Shown here: one piece after another, positions 30,548 through 39,663 of the stretch
Layout: each line of letters opens with the position of its first letter
Numbering within the stretch: position 1 is the first letter of the stretch
Assembly (NCBI RefSeq): GCF_002836975.1
Contig: NZ_NIJK01000018.1
Location: forward strand, 1-64,000
Direction of reading: 5' to 3'
Length of the DNA stretch: 64,000 nt
Source: Shewanella indica
GTDB lineage: Bacteria; Pseudomonadota; Gammaproteobacteria; Enterobacterales; Shewanellaceae
Made by a program: the position numbers and the translations under genes
The notes under the pieces: model-generated
What the model saw: the letters and a program-made list of their open reading frames with translations, nothing else
Databases searched by the model: none
Told to the model about the DNA's origin: nothing

Positions 30548-31204
30548 ATGAAAACCCTTTTAAGAATAGATGCCAGCGCGAGAAGAACCGACAATGACAA
30601 GCCCAGCTATAATTCGATTTCCAAGTCGTTGGCGCAGCTATTTTGCGATCACTGGCAAGCCCAAAATAATCTATCAGAATTCATCTATCGTGATCTGGGT
30701 GACCAAGTACCGCCGGCCATCACCCAAGATTGGATTGCCGCCGTATTCACTCCGGAGGAACACCAAAGTACAGAGCAGCAACGGCTGCTGGCACTGTCGG
30801 ACTGCCTTATCGACGAGCTGCAGCGGGCCGATATCATTCTGATCTCAACGCCCATGTACAACTATGGCATGCCGGCGGCACTCAAGGCCTGGTTTGATCA
30901 GGTCATACGCAGCAACCGCACATTCAGCTTCGACTTAAAGCGCGGCGATTTTCCGCTGCGGCCGATACTCAGCGGCAAAAAACTGGTTTTGGTTTACTCC
31001 TGCGGCGAATTTGGCTTTAGTGAGAAAGGCATTCGCGCCGGAATGAATCACCTGGGTCCCCATATCAAGACCCTGAGCCACTATCTTGGGGTGGAGCAGT
31101 TTTATGAAGTGCGCAGCGAATACCAGGAGTTTGCCGACGAGCGCCATCAGGCTTCCATCAAAGCGGCCAGCGCCTCACTGACGGAGCTGGCCCTAAAAAT
31201 TTAG
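30548..31204 (+). CDS. azoR: FMN-dependent NADH-azoreductase/quinone reductase
   Basis: 218 residues from ATG 30548 (SD GGAG). Flavodoxin-like fold: N-terminal MKTLLRIDASARR binds FMN phosphate, and ISTPMYNYGMPAALKAWFDQ is the family signature. Length is slightly longer than E. coli AzoR (201). It reduces quinones and azo compounds by two electrons and protects from thiol stress. It is divergent from a LysR regulator. Confidence 0.9.
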   Translation: MKTLLRIDASARRTDNDKPSYNSISKSLAQLFCDHWQAQNNLSEFIYRDLGDQVPPAITQDWIAAVFTPEEHQSTEQQRLLALSDCLIDELQRADIILISTPMYNYGMPAALKAWFDQVIRSNRTFSFDLKRGDFPLRPILSGKKLVLVYSCGEFGFSEKGIRAGMNHLGPHIKTLSHYLGVEQFYEVRSEYQEFADERHQASIKAASASLTELALKI

Positions 31205-31240
31205 CAATCAAACCACTGCGTTTGAGAAACCAAACCCCGG

Positions 31241-31267
31241 ATTGGCCGCGAACAAAGACCGGCCAAT
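31241..31267. terminator. Hairpin between azoR and the YqaE gene
   Basis: ATTGGCCG (31241-31248) pairs with CGGCCAAT (31260-31267) over an 11-base loop, between convergent genes. Neither side has a clear T run, so termination is uncertain. Confidence 0.35.
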
Positions 31268-31289
31268 GCCGCAGTCTCAGCGCTTGTTC

Positions 31290-31457
31290 TCAGTCCTTGG
31301 TTACGACCCAGAGCGCATGCAGCAGCCCGGGGAACCAGAAGAACAGACAGAGAATGATATTGATCAGCAGGTCTTTACCGGCACCCGCTTTGAGAAATAC
31401 CGCCACCGGCGGCAATAAAATGGCGATGATGACGAGCAAGAGTTTGTTGGTATCCAT
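31290..31457 (-). CDS. YqaE/Pmp3 family membrane protein
   Basis: 55 residues (MDTNKLLLVIIAILLPP... ending ALWVVTKD) with two membrane segments. ILLPPVAVFLKAG and INIILCLFFWFPGLLHALWV match the proteolipid Pmp3/YqaE family. A good SD (AGGAG, 7 nt) precedes the ATG at 31457. Yeast Pmp3 affects membrane potential and salt tolerance; bacterial members are stress-associated with unknown mechanism. It is a single gene. Confidence 0.9.
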   Translation of the reverse strand: MDTNKLLLVIIAILLPPVAVFLKAGAGKDLLINIILCLFFWFPGLLHALWVVTKD

Positions 31458-31573
31458 GGTATGACTCCTGGCGAGGAATTAAAGGGACAACCCATTTAAC
31501 TTGGCAGCATGATGCCCAGCTTGCAACCTTTTCCCTTCCACCGAGAGTGAACCTAAATGTCAGCTACCAGTAT

Positions 31574-32254
31574 TTATTTGCGCTTGGGCCAGTGCAAATC
31601 CCAGGGTTGCTTAAGCGTTTGCAACTGACTCAAAACGCCCGGCTGCATAAAAGCCTCGCCCTGCGATGGTAAACTCAGGTATCTGAGCACTTGCCCGCGC
31701 CATACAAACTCCAGCGCATAAGCGTGCAGGTAGCCACGGTCGGCATCAACAGCGCTGCCGCCATAGAGAGTATCCCCCAGAATCGGCACTCCCAGGCTGG
31801 AAAGCGCCACCCTCAGCTGATGGGTCTTGCCGCTGTGAGGCTTGAGCAGATACAAGCGCAGCCCTTCGGCGACCGACCAGGAAAAGAACTGGGTAACGGC
31901 CGGGTTATCGGTGGAACGCAGCAGTTTATACTGGCTACGGCGGGACTTGGCCATATCACCTATGATCCAACCCTGTTTCTTACCCGGTTTACCCTTGGCC
32001 AACGCCAAATAATATTTCTGCACCTTGTGTTCACTGAACATGCGGGTAAATTCGGCCGCCGCCTCGGATGAACGGGCCAACAGCAATAGGCCGGAGGTCA
32101 AGGTATCTAGCCTATGTACAGGATAGAGCTTATAGCCCAATTCTCGCTCGGCACTGGCCACTAAACCTGTCTCACCGTGCTGGCTGTGAAAATGAACCCC
32201 GGGCCGCTTGTCCAGCAGGATAAAGTCGGGCTCTGTGGCTATCACTGAATACAT
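31574..32254 (-). CDS. RluA-family pseudouridine synthase
   Basis: 226 residues. The catalytic motif HRLDTLTSGLLLLA (near residue 47, with the nucleophilic aspartate) and the PHSGKTHQLRV block are typical of RluA/RluC/RluD enzymes. There is no S4 domain, so it is the short type. It isomerises uridine in rRNA or tRNA; the target is unknown. The start lies 3 bp after the histidine kinase stop, making it the last gene of the BOF-PepSY-RR-HK operon. Confidence 0.88.
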   Translation of the reverse strand: MYSVIATEPDFILLDKRPGVHFHSQHGETGLVASAERELGYKLYPVHRLDTLTSGLLLLARSSEAAAEFTRMFSEHKVQKYYLALAKGKPGKKQGWIIGDMAKSRRSQYKLLRSTDNPAVTQFFSWSVAEGLRLYLLKPHSGKTHQLRVALSSLGVPILGDTLYGGSAVDADRGYLHAYALEFVWRGQVLRYLSLPSQGEAFMQPGVLSQLQTLKQPWDLHWPKRK

Positions 32255-32257
32255 GGG

Positions 32258-33526
32258 TTAAACCTGAAATGTGACTATGACCCTAAGGCCGGGGTGGTTA
32301 TCCTGCAGCGAAATACTGGCGTTATGCCGCGAAAGAATCGCCTTGACCATAGAAAGCCCCAAGCCGGTGCCTTGCTTATGACGGCTGGGATCCAGCCGCA
32401 CCAGCCGCTCGAAGACCCGCTCACGCTCCGCTTCCGGGATCCCGGGGCCATTGTCGCTGATGATGACTTGGTTGGCTTGCTGCAAAATGGTGATACAGGC
32501 TCCCTCGCCTGCATAGCGAATGGCGTTGTCGACCAGGTTGAACAGCGCCTGGAACAAGAGGTGCTTGTCGCCTGTGATAGGGCAATCCTCACTGGTTTCC
32601 AGCTTGAGTTGTTGCTCTTGTGCCTCGGCCAATACATCGGCCATATCCAGCAGATCGTGACACATCTGCTGCAAGCTGAAGCGCTCCAGCTCCAGTTGTT
32701 GTTGCCCTTCTTCAATACGGGTCAGCGACAACATGGCGTTGAAGGTCGCCAAGCAGTGATCCAGCTTTTCGATCAAGATGGCGCTGCGTTCAGGGAGTTC
32801 CTCTGCCGGATACTGCGGCAACTGCTCCAACCCTATCCTCAGGTGCGAAAGAGGAGTTCGCAGGTCATGGGCGATATTGTCTGTCACCCCGCGCACGGCG
32901 GCAAGGTTGCGTTCCAGGGTATCCAACACTCGGTTGAATTGGCGCGCCAGCATATCGAATTCATCACTGTTGCGACTCACAGGCAAGCGGGTGTTGTAGT
33001 AACCTCGCTCTATGCGTTCACTCAAGCGGTTGTATTGCACCAGACGCCTGAGCAGCGCCTTGGAAAACAGATACCCCATAGCCAGCGTCAGTACCACTGT
33101 CAGCATCACAGCGGTGGCTGCCGCGCTGAGAAACTTTTCGATCAAGGTCGCCAAGTGGTCGGTACGGGTGGCGATCAGCACAGGGCCATAGCGTGTCATT
33201 ACCACGCCGCCGGTGAGAATATGCAGCTTATCCGGGCCACCGGTAAGGATGGGGAAATCGCGGGTTTTCGGCAGCAGCGGCATATTGTCCGGCATAAAGG
33301 TCAACGCCCCGACCATATCCGGGCTACCCTGCCAGGCAATCAGTGCCGTTTGCGGATCAGCGGCATGAATTTGCGCCGCAAAGCTACGCTTATCTACGCT
33401 CAAGGCCAGTTGCTGGTAACGCTGCGCCTCCGATGCCAGATGCTTCTCAACCTGAGACTGTTGTTCGGTTACCAGCTGTTGATAGAGGGCAAACAGTAAC
33501 GCGCCGATGATCAGAGTCACCAGCAC
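32258..33526 (-). CDS. Sensor histidine kinase (start uncertain)
   Basis: 422 residues from GTG 33526. N-terminal TM, a short periplasmic domain, TM2 (about 132-154), HAMP, then HisKA with IAHDLRTPLSHLR (phosphorylated His220), the N box LFNLVDNAIRYA, G1 ISDNGPGIPE and G2 GTGLGLSMVK. All catalytic boxes are intact. The GTG start falls inside the first hydrophobic segment. The reading frame continues upstream as KPYQSSVWRITIFFS, back to an ATT codon (33574-33572) that overlaps the regulator's TAA stop, so the true protein may be about 16 residues longer. Its partner is the adjacent response regulator. Confidence 0.9.
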   Translation of the reverse strand: MLVTLIIGALLFALYQQLVTEQQSQVEKHLASEAQRYQQLALSVDKRSFAAQIHAADPQTALIAWQGSPDMVGALTFMPDNMPLLPKTRDFPILTGGPDKLHILTGGVVMTRYGPVLIATRTDHLATLIEKFLSAAATAVMLTVVLTLAMGYLFSKALLRRLVQYNRLSERIERGYYNTRLPVSRNSDEFDMLARQFNRVLDTLERNLAAVRGVTDNIAHDLRTPLSHLRIGLEQLPQYPAEELPERSAILIEKLDHCLATFNAMLSLTRIEEGQQQLELERFSLQQMCHDLLDMADVLAEAQEQQLKLETSEDCPITGDKHLLFQALFNLVDNAIRYAGEGACITILQQANQVIISDNGPGIPEAERERVFERLVRLDPSRHKQGTGLGLSMVKAILSRHNASISLQDNHPGLRVIVTFQV

Positions 33527-33569
33527 AGAGAAGAAGATGGTGATACGCCATACGCTGCTCTGATACGGC

Positions 33570-34247
33570 TTAATGGCTTTGGCGGAGACGATAACCAGCC
33601 CCTCTTATGGTTTCAATCAGCTCGCCATGCCCCAACTCTTCGAACTTACGTCTCAGCTTGGCGATATGCACATCAATAACATTGGTTCTGGGGTCAAAGT
33701 GGTAGTCCCATACGGCTTCAAACAGCAGGGTGCGGCTGATCACCTGATTGGCATGTTCCATCAGGTACTTGAGCAGCTGGAACTCCTTGGGTTGCAGCAT
33801 TAGTTCAGTGCCGTCCAGGGTCACTTTACGGGTCAGTAACTCCATCTCCAATAAACCCACCTTGAGCTCTGTTTTAGCCGGCAGTGACTGGCCACGCAAC
33901 ATCAGTTTCTCAGCCCGTACCAGCAGCTCGGAGAAGGCGAACGGCTTGGTCATATAGTCGTCACCACCGGCTCGCAGTCCCTTGACCCTCTCGTCAACGT
34001 GACTGAGTGCCGAGAGGATCAACACCGGGGTTTGATTACCGGTGGCCCGAAGTGCCGCCAAAACCTTGAGACCATCGAGCCCGGGTAACATACGATCCAG
34101 GATCACCAAGTCGTATTGACTACTGGTCGCCAGCAGCAACCCCTGATGGCCATCGGCCGCAGTTTCAATGTTGTGTCCCTGCTCCAGAAAGCCCTTGACG
34201 ATATAATCCTGAGTGGTTACGTCATCTTCGACCAGTAATATCTTCAT
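33570..34247 (-). CDS. OmpR-family response regulator
   Basis: 225 residues from MKILLVEDDVTTQDY (ATG 34247). Receiver domain with acidic pocket EDD, phosphoacceptor Asp51 (LVILDRMLPG) and Lys101 (TKPF). The C-terminal winged helix ends TNVIDVHIAKLRRKFEE and IRGAGYRL. It lies 2 bp after the PepSY gene and is coupled to the kinase. Similar in arrangement to E. coli ygiW-qseB-qseC, where an OB-fold protein precedes the pair; the signal is unknown. Confidence 0.94.
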   Translation of the reverse strand: MKILLVEDDVTTQDYIVKGFLEQGHNIETAADGHQGLLLATSSQYDLVILDRMLPGLDGLKVLAALRATGNQTPVLILSALSHVDERVKGLRAGGDDYMTKPFAFSELLVRAEKLMLRGQSLPAKTELKVGLLEMELLTRKVTLDGTELMLQPKEFQLLKYLMEHANQVISRTLLFEAVWDYHFDPRTNVIDVHIAKLRRKFEELGHGELIETIRGAGYRLRQSH

Positions 34248-34249
34248 TG

Positions 34250-34771
34250 TCAGTCCCATTTCAGTAGAGGCAATGGCCGCTGTTTTTCAATATCAAACGC
34301 CAGCTTATGCTTGCCTCGTTCATCCATTACTTTCAGCTCCAGGTAAGCAATCCCCAGATCTTTGTCCAACTGAGCCTCCAGCAGATGAGCCTTACTGTTT
34401 TGCATCGCCATTGCCACCAGTTGGGAAAAACTGAGCTTTTTCTGCACCAAGAGTTTGACCGCGGCCAACTCGGCCATATCGTCAGCCTCCAGACGATCGA
34501 CTTTGCGTTTGAGGATCTCGCCGCTACCGGCGAGTATATCCAGCTCAGTGGTAGTGTGATCATCCGGGTTTATTAAGTCAATTTCATAGACCAGGACCCC
34601 ATTATCCACATCGGTTTCAAACTCGACGATCACCCCGGGAAACTGGGACTCAATACGCTGCATCAGCTCTATAGGTTGAATACGGTCATTATCATTCAAC
34701 AATTCCAGCAGCGAGGGAGCCGCGACTGCCACCGAAGAAAACAGCACCAGCCCCGCCAATAAACGTCTCAT
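34250..34771 (-). CDS. Secreted PepSY-domain protein
   Basis: 173 residues with a signal peptide (MRRLLAGLVLFSSVAVAAP). Two PepSY-like units follow: one around IQPIELMQRIESQFPGVIVEFETDVDNG, here described as residues 30-60, and a second around KLSFSQLVAMAMQ and LEAQLDKDLGIAYLELKVMD. PepSY proteins often act as periplasmic inhibitors or sensors next to two-component systems. It sits between the BOF gene and the response regulator. Confidence 0.85.
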   Translation of the reverse strand: MRRLLAGLVLFSSVAVAAPSLLELLNDNDRIQPIELMQRIESQFPGVIVEFETDVDNGVLVYEIDLINPDDHTTTELDILAGSGEILKRKVDRLEADDMAELAAVKLLVQKKLSFSQLVAMAMQNSKAHLLEAQLDKDLGIAYLELKVMDERGKHKLAFDIEKQRPLPLLKWD

Positions 34772-34826
34772 TTTGCCTCCATCCGAGCGCTGGCACCGAA
34801 GGCCAGCTACTCATACAAGCCAAGAT

Positions 34827-35189
34827 TCATTTCGCAGTGTCACCAATCAAAGTGATACTTTCAATTTCAACTTCATTGCCGTTCCACTCCTTGTCAACCT
34901 CGCCGGTCAGTTTCACCAGAGTGCTTTCTTTCACATCGGCATTGATATTGCGCCACAGCTTATGGTCGATTTCGACTTTAACCTCGCCGGAATCATCACG
35001 GAACAGATAAGTTTCGTCGCCCAGACTCTTCACCAGGTAACCTGTCAGCTCAACCAGGGTATCGTCCTTGGCCTGCTCGACCTGAGACGCTGTAATGACC
35101 CGATTTTCGACTCCCGGCCCGCTATAGGCCGCAAGAGCAGCACCACTGCAGAGTGAGGATAATACCAGTAAATATGCCAACTTTTGCAT
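34827..35189 (-). CDS. BOF (YgiW/NirD-type OB-fold) periplasmic protein
   Basis: 120 residues from MQKLAYLLVLSSLCSGAAL (SD AGGAG). The signal peptide is followed by the bacterial OB fold with the typical YLVKSLGDETYLFRDDSGEV, DHKLW and GEVDKEWN blocks of the BOF family (E. coli YgiW/YdeI). Family members bind cations or small molecules and help stress tolerance. It is first in the operon with the PepSY protein and two-component system. Confidence 0.88.
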   Translation of the reverse strand: MQKLAYLLVLSSLCSGAALAAYSGPGVENRVITASQVEQAKDDTLVELTGYLVKSLGDETYLFRDDSGEVKVEIDHKLWRNINADVKESTLVKLTGEVDKEWNGNEVEIESITLIGDTAK

Positions 35190-35223
35190 CTTGTTTCTCT
35201 CCTGAGGTTGTTTCAATGGCTGC

Positions 35224-35268
35224 AGTATAGATTTCAGCGCTTGAACTCAGGATTGAAGCTAAATTAAG
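35224..35268 (-). promoter_or_regulatory. Promoter region of the BOF-PepSY-RR-HK operon with CTTAAT-type repeats
   Basis: The -10 is TATACT (35224-35229). About 23 bp upstream, the minus strand has CTTAAT and TTCAAT with starts 11 bp apart (within 35252-35268). OmpR-family regulators such as PmrA and QseB bind CTTAAT-type tandem repeats with this spacing, so autoregulation by the encoded regulator is a reasonable guess. Confidence 0.35.
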
Positions 35269-35310
35269 TTTTGATCATCTAACCGACAACAGGCATAAAG
35301 ACCGTCTTTA

Positions 35311-36405
35311 TCAGTGTTCGAGAATATGAATTTGTTCGGATTTGAGGGCTACTTCAGTCTGCATACCGGCAACCAACTCCAGCTTACGTGCCAGATGTAA
35401 CGGCACTTCGGCGCTGAGAGTCTGATCCACGCCTTCGATTACTGCCAGCAAGCGCACAGACTCGCCCATCACCAGTAGGGATTCGAGCCTGACATTGAGT
35501 TTGTTGAAGCTGCGGCACAGGCGGCCACGACTGATGGAGTTGAATCTGACGCCTTGATTAGGCACGACCCAACGCACCTTATCTCCCGGATTCAGGCGCG
35601 CATCATAGTCACAGGCAATCAGTTGCTCGCCAAACTTAAGCCAGGTGAGTTGCCGCTCCTGCTCCAGGGCCACCACTTCGGAGTCAAACAGGTTTCTAAG
35701 ACCCATCTGCCGGGCAACCGCCTCGTTACGAGGTTTAGCCAACACTTCATGGGGCACACCCTGTTGCAGCAACTGCCCTTGGCTGATAAGCACCATGCGG
35801 TCGGCCAGCAACAAGGCTTCGTTGAGATCATGGGTCACCATGATCACCGGAATATGCAGCTGCGATTTAAGTCGTGCCAGCTCCAGATACAGGCGCTCAC
35901 GGGTTTCGCGATCGACGGCAGAAAAAGGCTCATCCAGCAGCAATACCGAAGGCTCACGCGCCAGCGCTCTGGCCAGTGCCACTCTCTGTCTCTGACCACC
36001 GGACAACTGCTCAGGCAAACGATCCGGCAAACCTTGCAGATTAACCCGCTCCAGCCAATCCAGCGCCCTGGCCCGGCGTTCGGCCTTGGGCAGATGGTCA
36101 AGCCCGGCGATAACATTGTCGACCGCACTCAGATTGGGAAACAGGCCAAAGTGTTGCGGCACAAACCCCAGATGGCGCTGCTGTGGGCTCAGGTTCACCG
36201 TCTCGGAAAACCAGGGTTTATCACCATAGCGGATGCTGCCGGATTGCGGCTTATTGAGACCGGCAATCATCCTCAGCAGCGTGGTCTTGCCGCCACCGGA
36301 GGGCCCCACCACGGCCAGGACTTCACCGGCTCGGCAAACAAAGTCTGCCTGCAGTGGGATCCCCTTGGTTTGATGGACGCTGACATGCAGATCTGTCGGG
36401 GTCAT
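35311..36405 (-). CDS. modC: Molybdate ABC transporter ATP-binding protein
   Basis: 364 residues. ATPase domain (about 1-230) with Walker A GPSGGGKTT, signature LSGGQRQRVALARAL, Walker B VLLLDEPFSAVD and the switch histidine in MVTHDL. The C-terminal half is a TOBE/Mop-type regulatory domain that binds molybdate in E. coli ModC. It overlaps modB by 4 bp and is the last gene of the moa-mod operon. Confidence 0.94.
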   Translation of the reverse strand: MTPTDLHVSVHQTKGIPLQADFVCRAGEVLAVVGPSGGGKTTLLRMIAGLNKPQSGSIRYGDKPWFSETVNLSPQQRHLGFVPQHFGLFPNLSAVDNVIAGLDHLPKAERRARALDWLERVNLQGLPDRLPEQLSGGQRQRVALARALAREPSVLLLDEPFSAVDRETRERLYLELARLKSQLHIPVIMVTHDLNEALLLADRMVLISQGQLLQQGVPHEVLAKPRNEAVARQMGLRNLFDSEVVALEQERQLTWLKFGEQLIACDYDARLNPGDKVRWVVPNQGVRFNSISRGRLCRSFNKLNVRLESLLVMGESVRLLAVIEGVDQTLSAEVPLHLARKLELVAGMQTEVALKSEQIHILEH

Positions 36406-37067
36406 TTCAATCTCCCGAGCCGCCGCGACAACCCTGTGGTCAATGCCAATGTGGTGATGGCAAACAGCAAGAGTACCAGCGACATGGTACCGGCCGAGGC
36501 GAAGTCAAATGCCTGGACACTGTCATAGATGGCGATGGAAATCGTCTTGGTCTCTCCCGCGATGGAGCCCCCCATCATCAGGACGACACCAAACTCGCCG
36601 AGTACATGGGAGAAACACAGCACCAGGGCCGTCAGGATCCCCGGCCATACCAAGGGCAACTCCACCTTGAATAGCTGCTTGGTGCGACTCATGCCACAAC
36701 AGGCACAGGCATCACGCACATCCTGTGGAATAGCTTCAAAGGCCCTTTGAATAGGCTGCACCGCAAAGGGAATATTGACCAGTACCGAGGCGACCACCAG
36801 GCCGGAGAAATGAAATACCAGCTGCACTCCCAAGGTTTGCTGCAGCCATAGGCCCAGCCAGCTTTCACTGCCAAGCCCTACCAAAAGGTAATAACCGATC
36901 ACTGTAGGTGGCAACACCAGGGGCACCATGATCAGCGCTTCTATCCAGGACTTACCGCGAAACTCACGGTAGGCCAGCAAGCGGCTCAACAAGATGGCAA
37001 GCGGCAAGAGCACCAAGACACTGATAGCAGCCAGTTTGACCGAGAGCCATAGCGACTGCCAATCCAT
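36402..37067 (-). CDS. modB: Molybdate ABC transporter permease
   Basis: 221 residues with five membrane helices. The coupling-helix EAA loop reads DACACCGMSRTKQLFKVELPLVWPG. PLVLPPTVIGYYLLVGLG is characteristic of ModB. It starts at the base next to the modA stop and overlaps modC by 4 bp. Confidence 0.94.
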   Translation of the reverse strand: MDWQSLWLSVKLAAISVLVLLPLAILLSRLLAYREFRGKSWIEALIMVPLVLPPTVIGYYLLVGLGSESWLGLWLQQTLGVQLVFHFSGLVVASVLVNIPFAVQPIQRAFEAIPQDVRDACACCGMSRTKQLFKVELPLVWPGILTALVLCFSHVLGEFGVVLMMGGSIAGETKTISIAIYDSVQAFDFASAGTMSLVLLLFAITTLALTTGLSRRLGRLK

Positions 37068-37868
37068 TCAGCTTCCCTCGGGCAGGGCAAAGCCATAGGC
37101 GCTGAACACTTGTCGCGCTTCCGGCCCCTGCAGATAGTCGTAAAAGGCTTTGGCATCGTCGCCGGCTTTCTCAAGCAGCACCATCCGCTGGGTCAGCGGG
37201 GCATGGGAATCTACCGGCAACGCCAGATAGCGACCTCTCGCCTGAAACTGCGGTGCTACCGCCAGCGACAAGGCAACTATGCCGCCTTGAGTCGAGCCAC
37301 TCAAGGCAAACTGCGCCGCCTGGGAAACGTTTTCGCCATAGATGAGGTTGGCCTGCAACTCCTGCCACAAACCCTTTTGCTTGAGCAACGCACGGGCGCG
37401 CTCGCCATAGGGAGCATGATCCGGGTTGGCGATGGCAAAGCGCTTGATCTGCCCGGCGGCCAGTGCTTGTTGCAGCCCCAGTAATTCTTGATCCAGTTTC
37501 AGTGGCGAATTCTTGGGAGCCACCAGTGCCAAGCGCCCGTAAGCGTAGACCACACCCTTGTCACGGGTGATGCCGGCGTCAGCCAGCGCCTCGACATAAC
37601 GCTCGTCGGCCGAGAGAAACAGCTCGAACGGCGCACCATGCTTTATCTGCGCTACAAAGTTACCGGAAGAACCGTAGGAGATCTTGAGTTGGCGTCCTGT
37701 CTGTTGCTGATAGCGCTCGGCGATATCATCCAGGGCAAACTTGATATTGGCCGCCGCAGCCACATGAACGCTTTGCGCCGCCGCAGCCGGCAGACACAGA
37801 CCGAGCAGCGCCAGTGCGGTCAGCACGGCCTTGGTCGTCGAATTCAGCAATCGCTCCAATAGCACCAT
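37068..37868 (-). CDS. modA: Molybdate-binding periplasmic protein
   Basis: 266 residues from ATG 37868 (SD GGAG). Signal peptide, then AAAANIKFALDDIA and SYGSSGNFVAQIKHGAPFEL, the oxyanion-binding loops of the ModA family; the C-terminus ends FSAYGFALPEGS. It binds molybdate or tungstate for ModBC. It lies 12 bp after moaE, so uptake and cofactor synthesis share a transcript. Confidence 0.94.
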   Translation of the reverse strand: MVLLERLLNSTTKAVLTALALLGLCLPAAAAQSVHVAAAANIKFALDDIAERYQQQTGRQLKISYGSSGNFVAQIKHGAPFELFLSADERYVEALADAGITRDKGVVYAYGRLALVAPKNSPLKLDQELLGLQQALAAGQIKRFAIANPDHAPYGERARALLKQKGLWQELQANLIYGENVSQAAQFALSGSTQGGIVALSLAVAPQFQARGRYLALPVDSHAPLTQRMVLLEKAGDDAKAFYDYLQGPEARQVFSAYGFALPEGS

Positions 37869-37880
37869 CAAACGCTCCGG

Positions 37881-38339
37881 TTACTTTTCCCAGGCCTTGG
37901 CGGCCTGCTCATCGGCATCGCGGGCCTCAACCCAGTGTTGGCCACTGTCACCGGCCTCCAGCTTCCAGAATGGTGCCTTGGTCTTGAGGAAATCGATGAG
38001 AAACTCACAAGCCGCAAACGCCGCCTTGCGGTGGGCACTGCTGACACCGATAAACACTATCTGCTCGCCAAGATGCATAGTGCCAACCCGGTGAATGATG
38101 GTCAGCTGATTCAGCGGCCAGCGCTCACGGGCTTGAGTGGCGATTTGCCCCAAAACGGCTTCTGTCATCCCGGGATAGTGTTCCAGCGTCAGGTCGGTAA
38201 CCGCACTGCCATCGTTGAAGTCGCGTACCTTGCCGACAAAGGTCACCACGGCGCCATCGCTGTTATCGGCGGCGATGCGGGCATATTCGGCCGGGACATC
38301 AAAGTCGGCGGTTTGTACCAAAATACGATCGCTTTGCAT
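37881..38339 (-). CDS. moaE: Molybdopterin synthase catalytic subunit
   Basis: 152 residues. The motifs AVVTFVGKVRDFN, LTLEHYPGM and HRVGTMHLGE, and the catalytic lysines in KAPFWKLE, are visible. It transfers sulfur from thiocarboxylated MoaD to cPMP, making molybdopterin. The start follows the moaD TGA by one base. Confidence 0.96.
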   Translation of the reverse strand: MQSDRILVQTADFDVPAEYARIAADNSDGAVVTFVGKVRDFNDGSAVTDLTLEHYPGMTEAVLGQIATQARERWPLNQLTIIHRVGTMHLGEQIVFIGVSSAHRKAAFAACEFLIDFLKTKAPFWKLEAGDSGQHWVEARDADEQAAKAWEK

Positions 38340-38340
38340 C

Positions 38341-38589
38341 TCAACCTCCGGTTACCGGTGGGAAGAAGGCCACCTCATCACCCGCTTTGATCTCTGTATG
38401 CCAAGGGCTGAGAGTTTGGTTGACGGCTACCAACAGCTTGTCGGACGCCATCACTCTGGCCCACTTGTCGTCTGTGGCCGCCAGTTGGGCACGCAGCGCC
38501 TCGGCCGTCAAACCCGGCTGGCTCTCGACTTCAATGGCAGCCGTTCCCAATAATTCGCGTACTTGAGCAAAAAACAGCACTTTAATCAT
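38341..38589 (-). CDS. moaD: Molybdopterin synthase sulfur carrier subunit
   Basis: 82-residue ubiquitin-like protein, MIKVLFFAQVRELLG, ending AFFPPVTGG with the terminal GlyGly that is adenylated by MoeB and thiocarboxylated. It lies 4 bp after moaC. Confidence 0.96.
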   Translation of the reverse strand: MIKVLFFAQVRELLGTAAIEVESQPGLTAEALRAQLAATDDKWARVMASDKLLVAVNQTLSPWHTEIKAGDEVAFFPPVTGG

Positions 38590-38593
38590 ATCG

Positions 38594-39070
38594 TTACACC
38601 TTAAAATGACCGGATTTACCGCCGCGTTTCTCCAGCAGTCTTACCTGGGTAATCACCATATCTTTCTGCACCGCTTTACACATATCGTAGATAGTCAGCG
38701 CCGCAACCGAGGCCGCCGTCAGGGCTTCCATTTCAACCCCGGTTTTGCCAGCCAGCTTACACAGGCTGGTGATCCTGACCCGGTTTTGCTCCGGCTCGGC
38801 CTGCAGATCCACCTCGACCTTGGTCAACATCAAGGGATGGCACAGAGGGATCAGCTCTGAGGTTTTCTTCGCGGCCATAATGCCGGCGATTCTGGCAGTG
38901 GCAAACACATCGCCCTTATGGTGGCTGCCACTCATGATCATCTGCAGCGTCTCGGCTGACATCTCAATATAAGCCTCGGCACGGGCTTCGCGTTCAGTGA
39001 TCGACTTTTCGGTCACATCCACCATATGGGCGTTGCCGTCGGCATTGATATGGGTAAAGGCATTAGTCAT
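38594..39070 (-). CDS. moaC: Cyclic pyranopterin monophosphate synthase
   Basis: 158 residues. Conserved [22 protein letters not shown] and [15 protein letters not shown], plus [21 protein letters not shown], define MoaC, which turns the MoaA product into cPMP. Catalytic Lys/Asp residues near KAVQKDM are present. Its first 8 bp overlap the moaB end (ATGACTAA). Confidence 0.96.
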   Translation of the reverse strand: MTNAFTHINADGNAHMVDVTEKSITEREARAEAYIEMSAETLQMIMSGSHHKGDVFATARIAGIMAAKKTSELIPLCHPLMLTKVEVDLQAEPEQNRVRITSLCKLAGKTGVEMEALTAASVAALTIYDMCKAVQKDMVITQVRLLEKRGGKSGHFKV

Positions 39071-39593
39071 CTATAGCAACCTTTTTCAAATTGGATACGA
39101 AGTTACAGGGCCGGTGCCGGGCATCCAGCTGCTCTTTGAGGATCTTGCTCCAGGCCGTACGACATGCGCCGGTGGAACCGGGCAAACAAAACAGTGCCGT
39201 TTGATTGGCGATACCGGCCAATGCCCGCGACTGCACAGTAGAAGTGCCCAGCTCAGTGTAAGTGATGTGGCGAAAGAGTTCACCAAAGCCTTCTATTTCA
39301 GCATCAAACAACGGCCGCAGCGCTTCTGGGGTGTTGTCTCTGCCGCTAAAGCCGGTGCCGCCGGTGGTGATGATCACCTGGACATTGGCGGCGGCTATCC
39401 ATTGGCTGACGATAGCGCGCATCTGGTATTTATCATCCGGGCATAGCTTACGCTCGACCAAGTTATGCCCAGCCTCCTGCAGTGCCTGTACCAGAAAACG
39501 CCCGGAGGTATCTGTTTGCAGATCCCGGCTGTCTGAAAGGGTAAGAATGGCGATATTCAAGGGCTCAAAATGGGTATGAATGCAATGTCCCAT
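39063..39593 (-). CDS. moaB: MoaB, molybdopterin adenylyltransferase-like
   Basis: 176 residues. [21 protein letters not shown] at the N-terminus and [18 protein letters not shown] match the MogA/MoaB fold, ending [10 protein letters not shown] as in E. coli MoaB. E. coli MoaB is dispensable and MogA does the adenylation; no mogA is seen in this window. SD AGGA precedes the ATG. Confidence 0.94.
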   Translation of the reverse strand: MGHCIHTHFEPLNIAILTLSDSRDLQTDTSGRFLVQALQEAGHNLVERKLCPDDKYQMRAIVSQWIAAANVQVIITTGGTGFSGRDNTPEALRPLFDAEIEGFGELFRHITYTELGTSTVQSRALAGIANQTALFCLPGSTGACRTAWSKILKEQLDARHRPCNFVSNLKKVAIDD

Positions 39594-39663
39594 GTCAGTT
39601 CCTGCTGCTGAATGCTACCGAGATGGCGATGATAAGTATCTGGCGCCCAGACGAGCGCCACCC

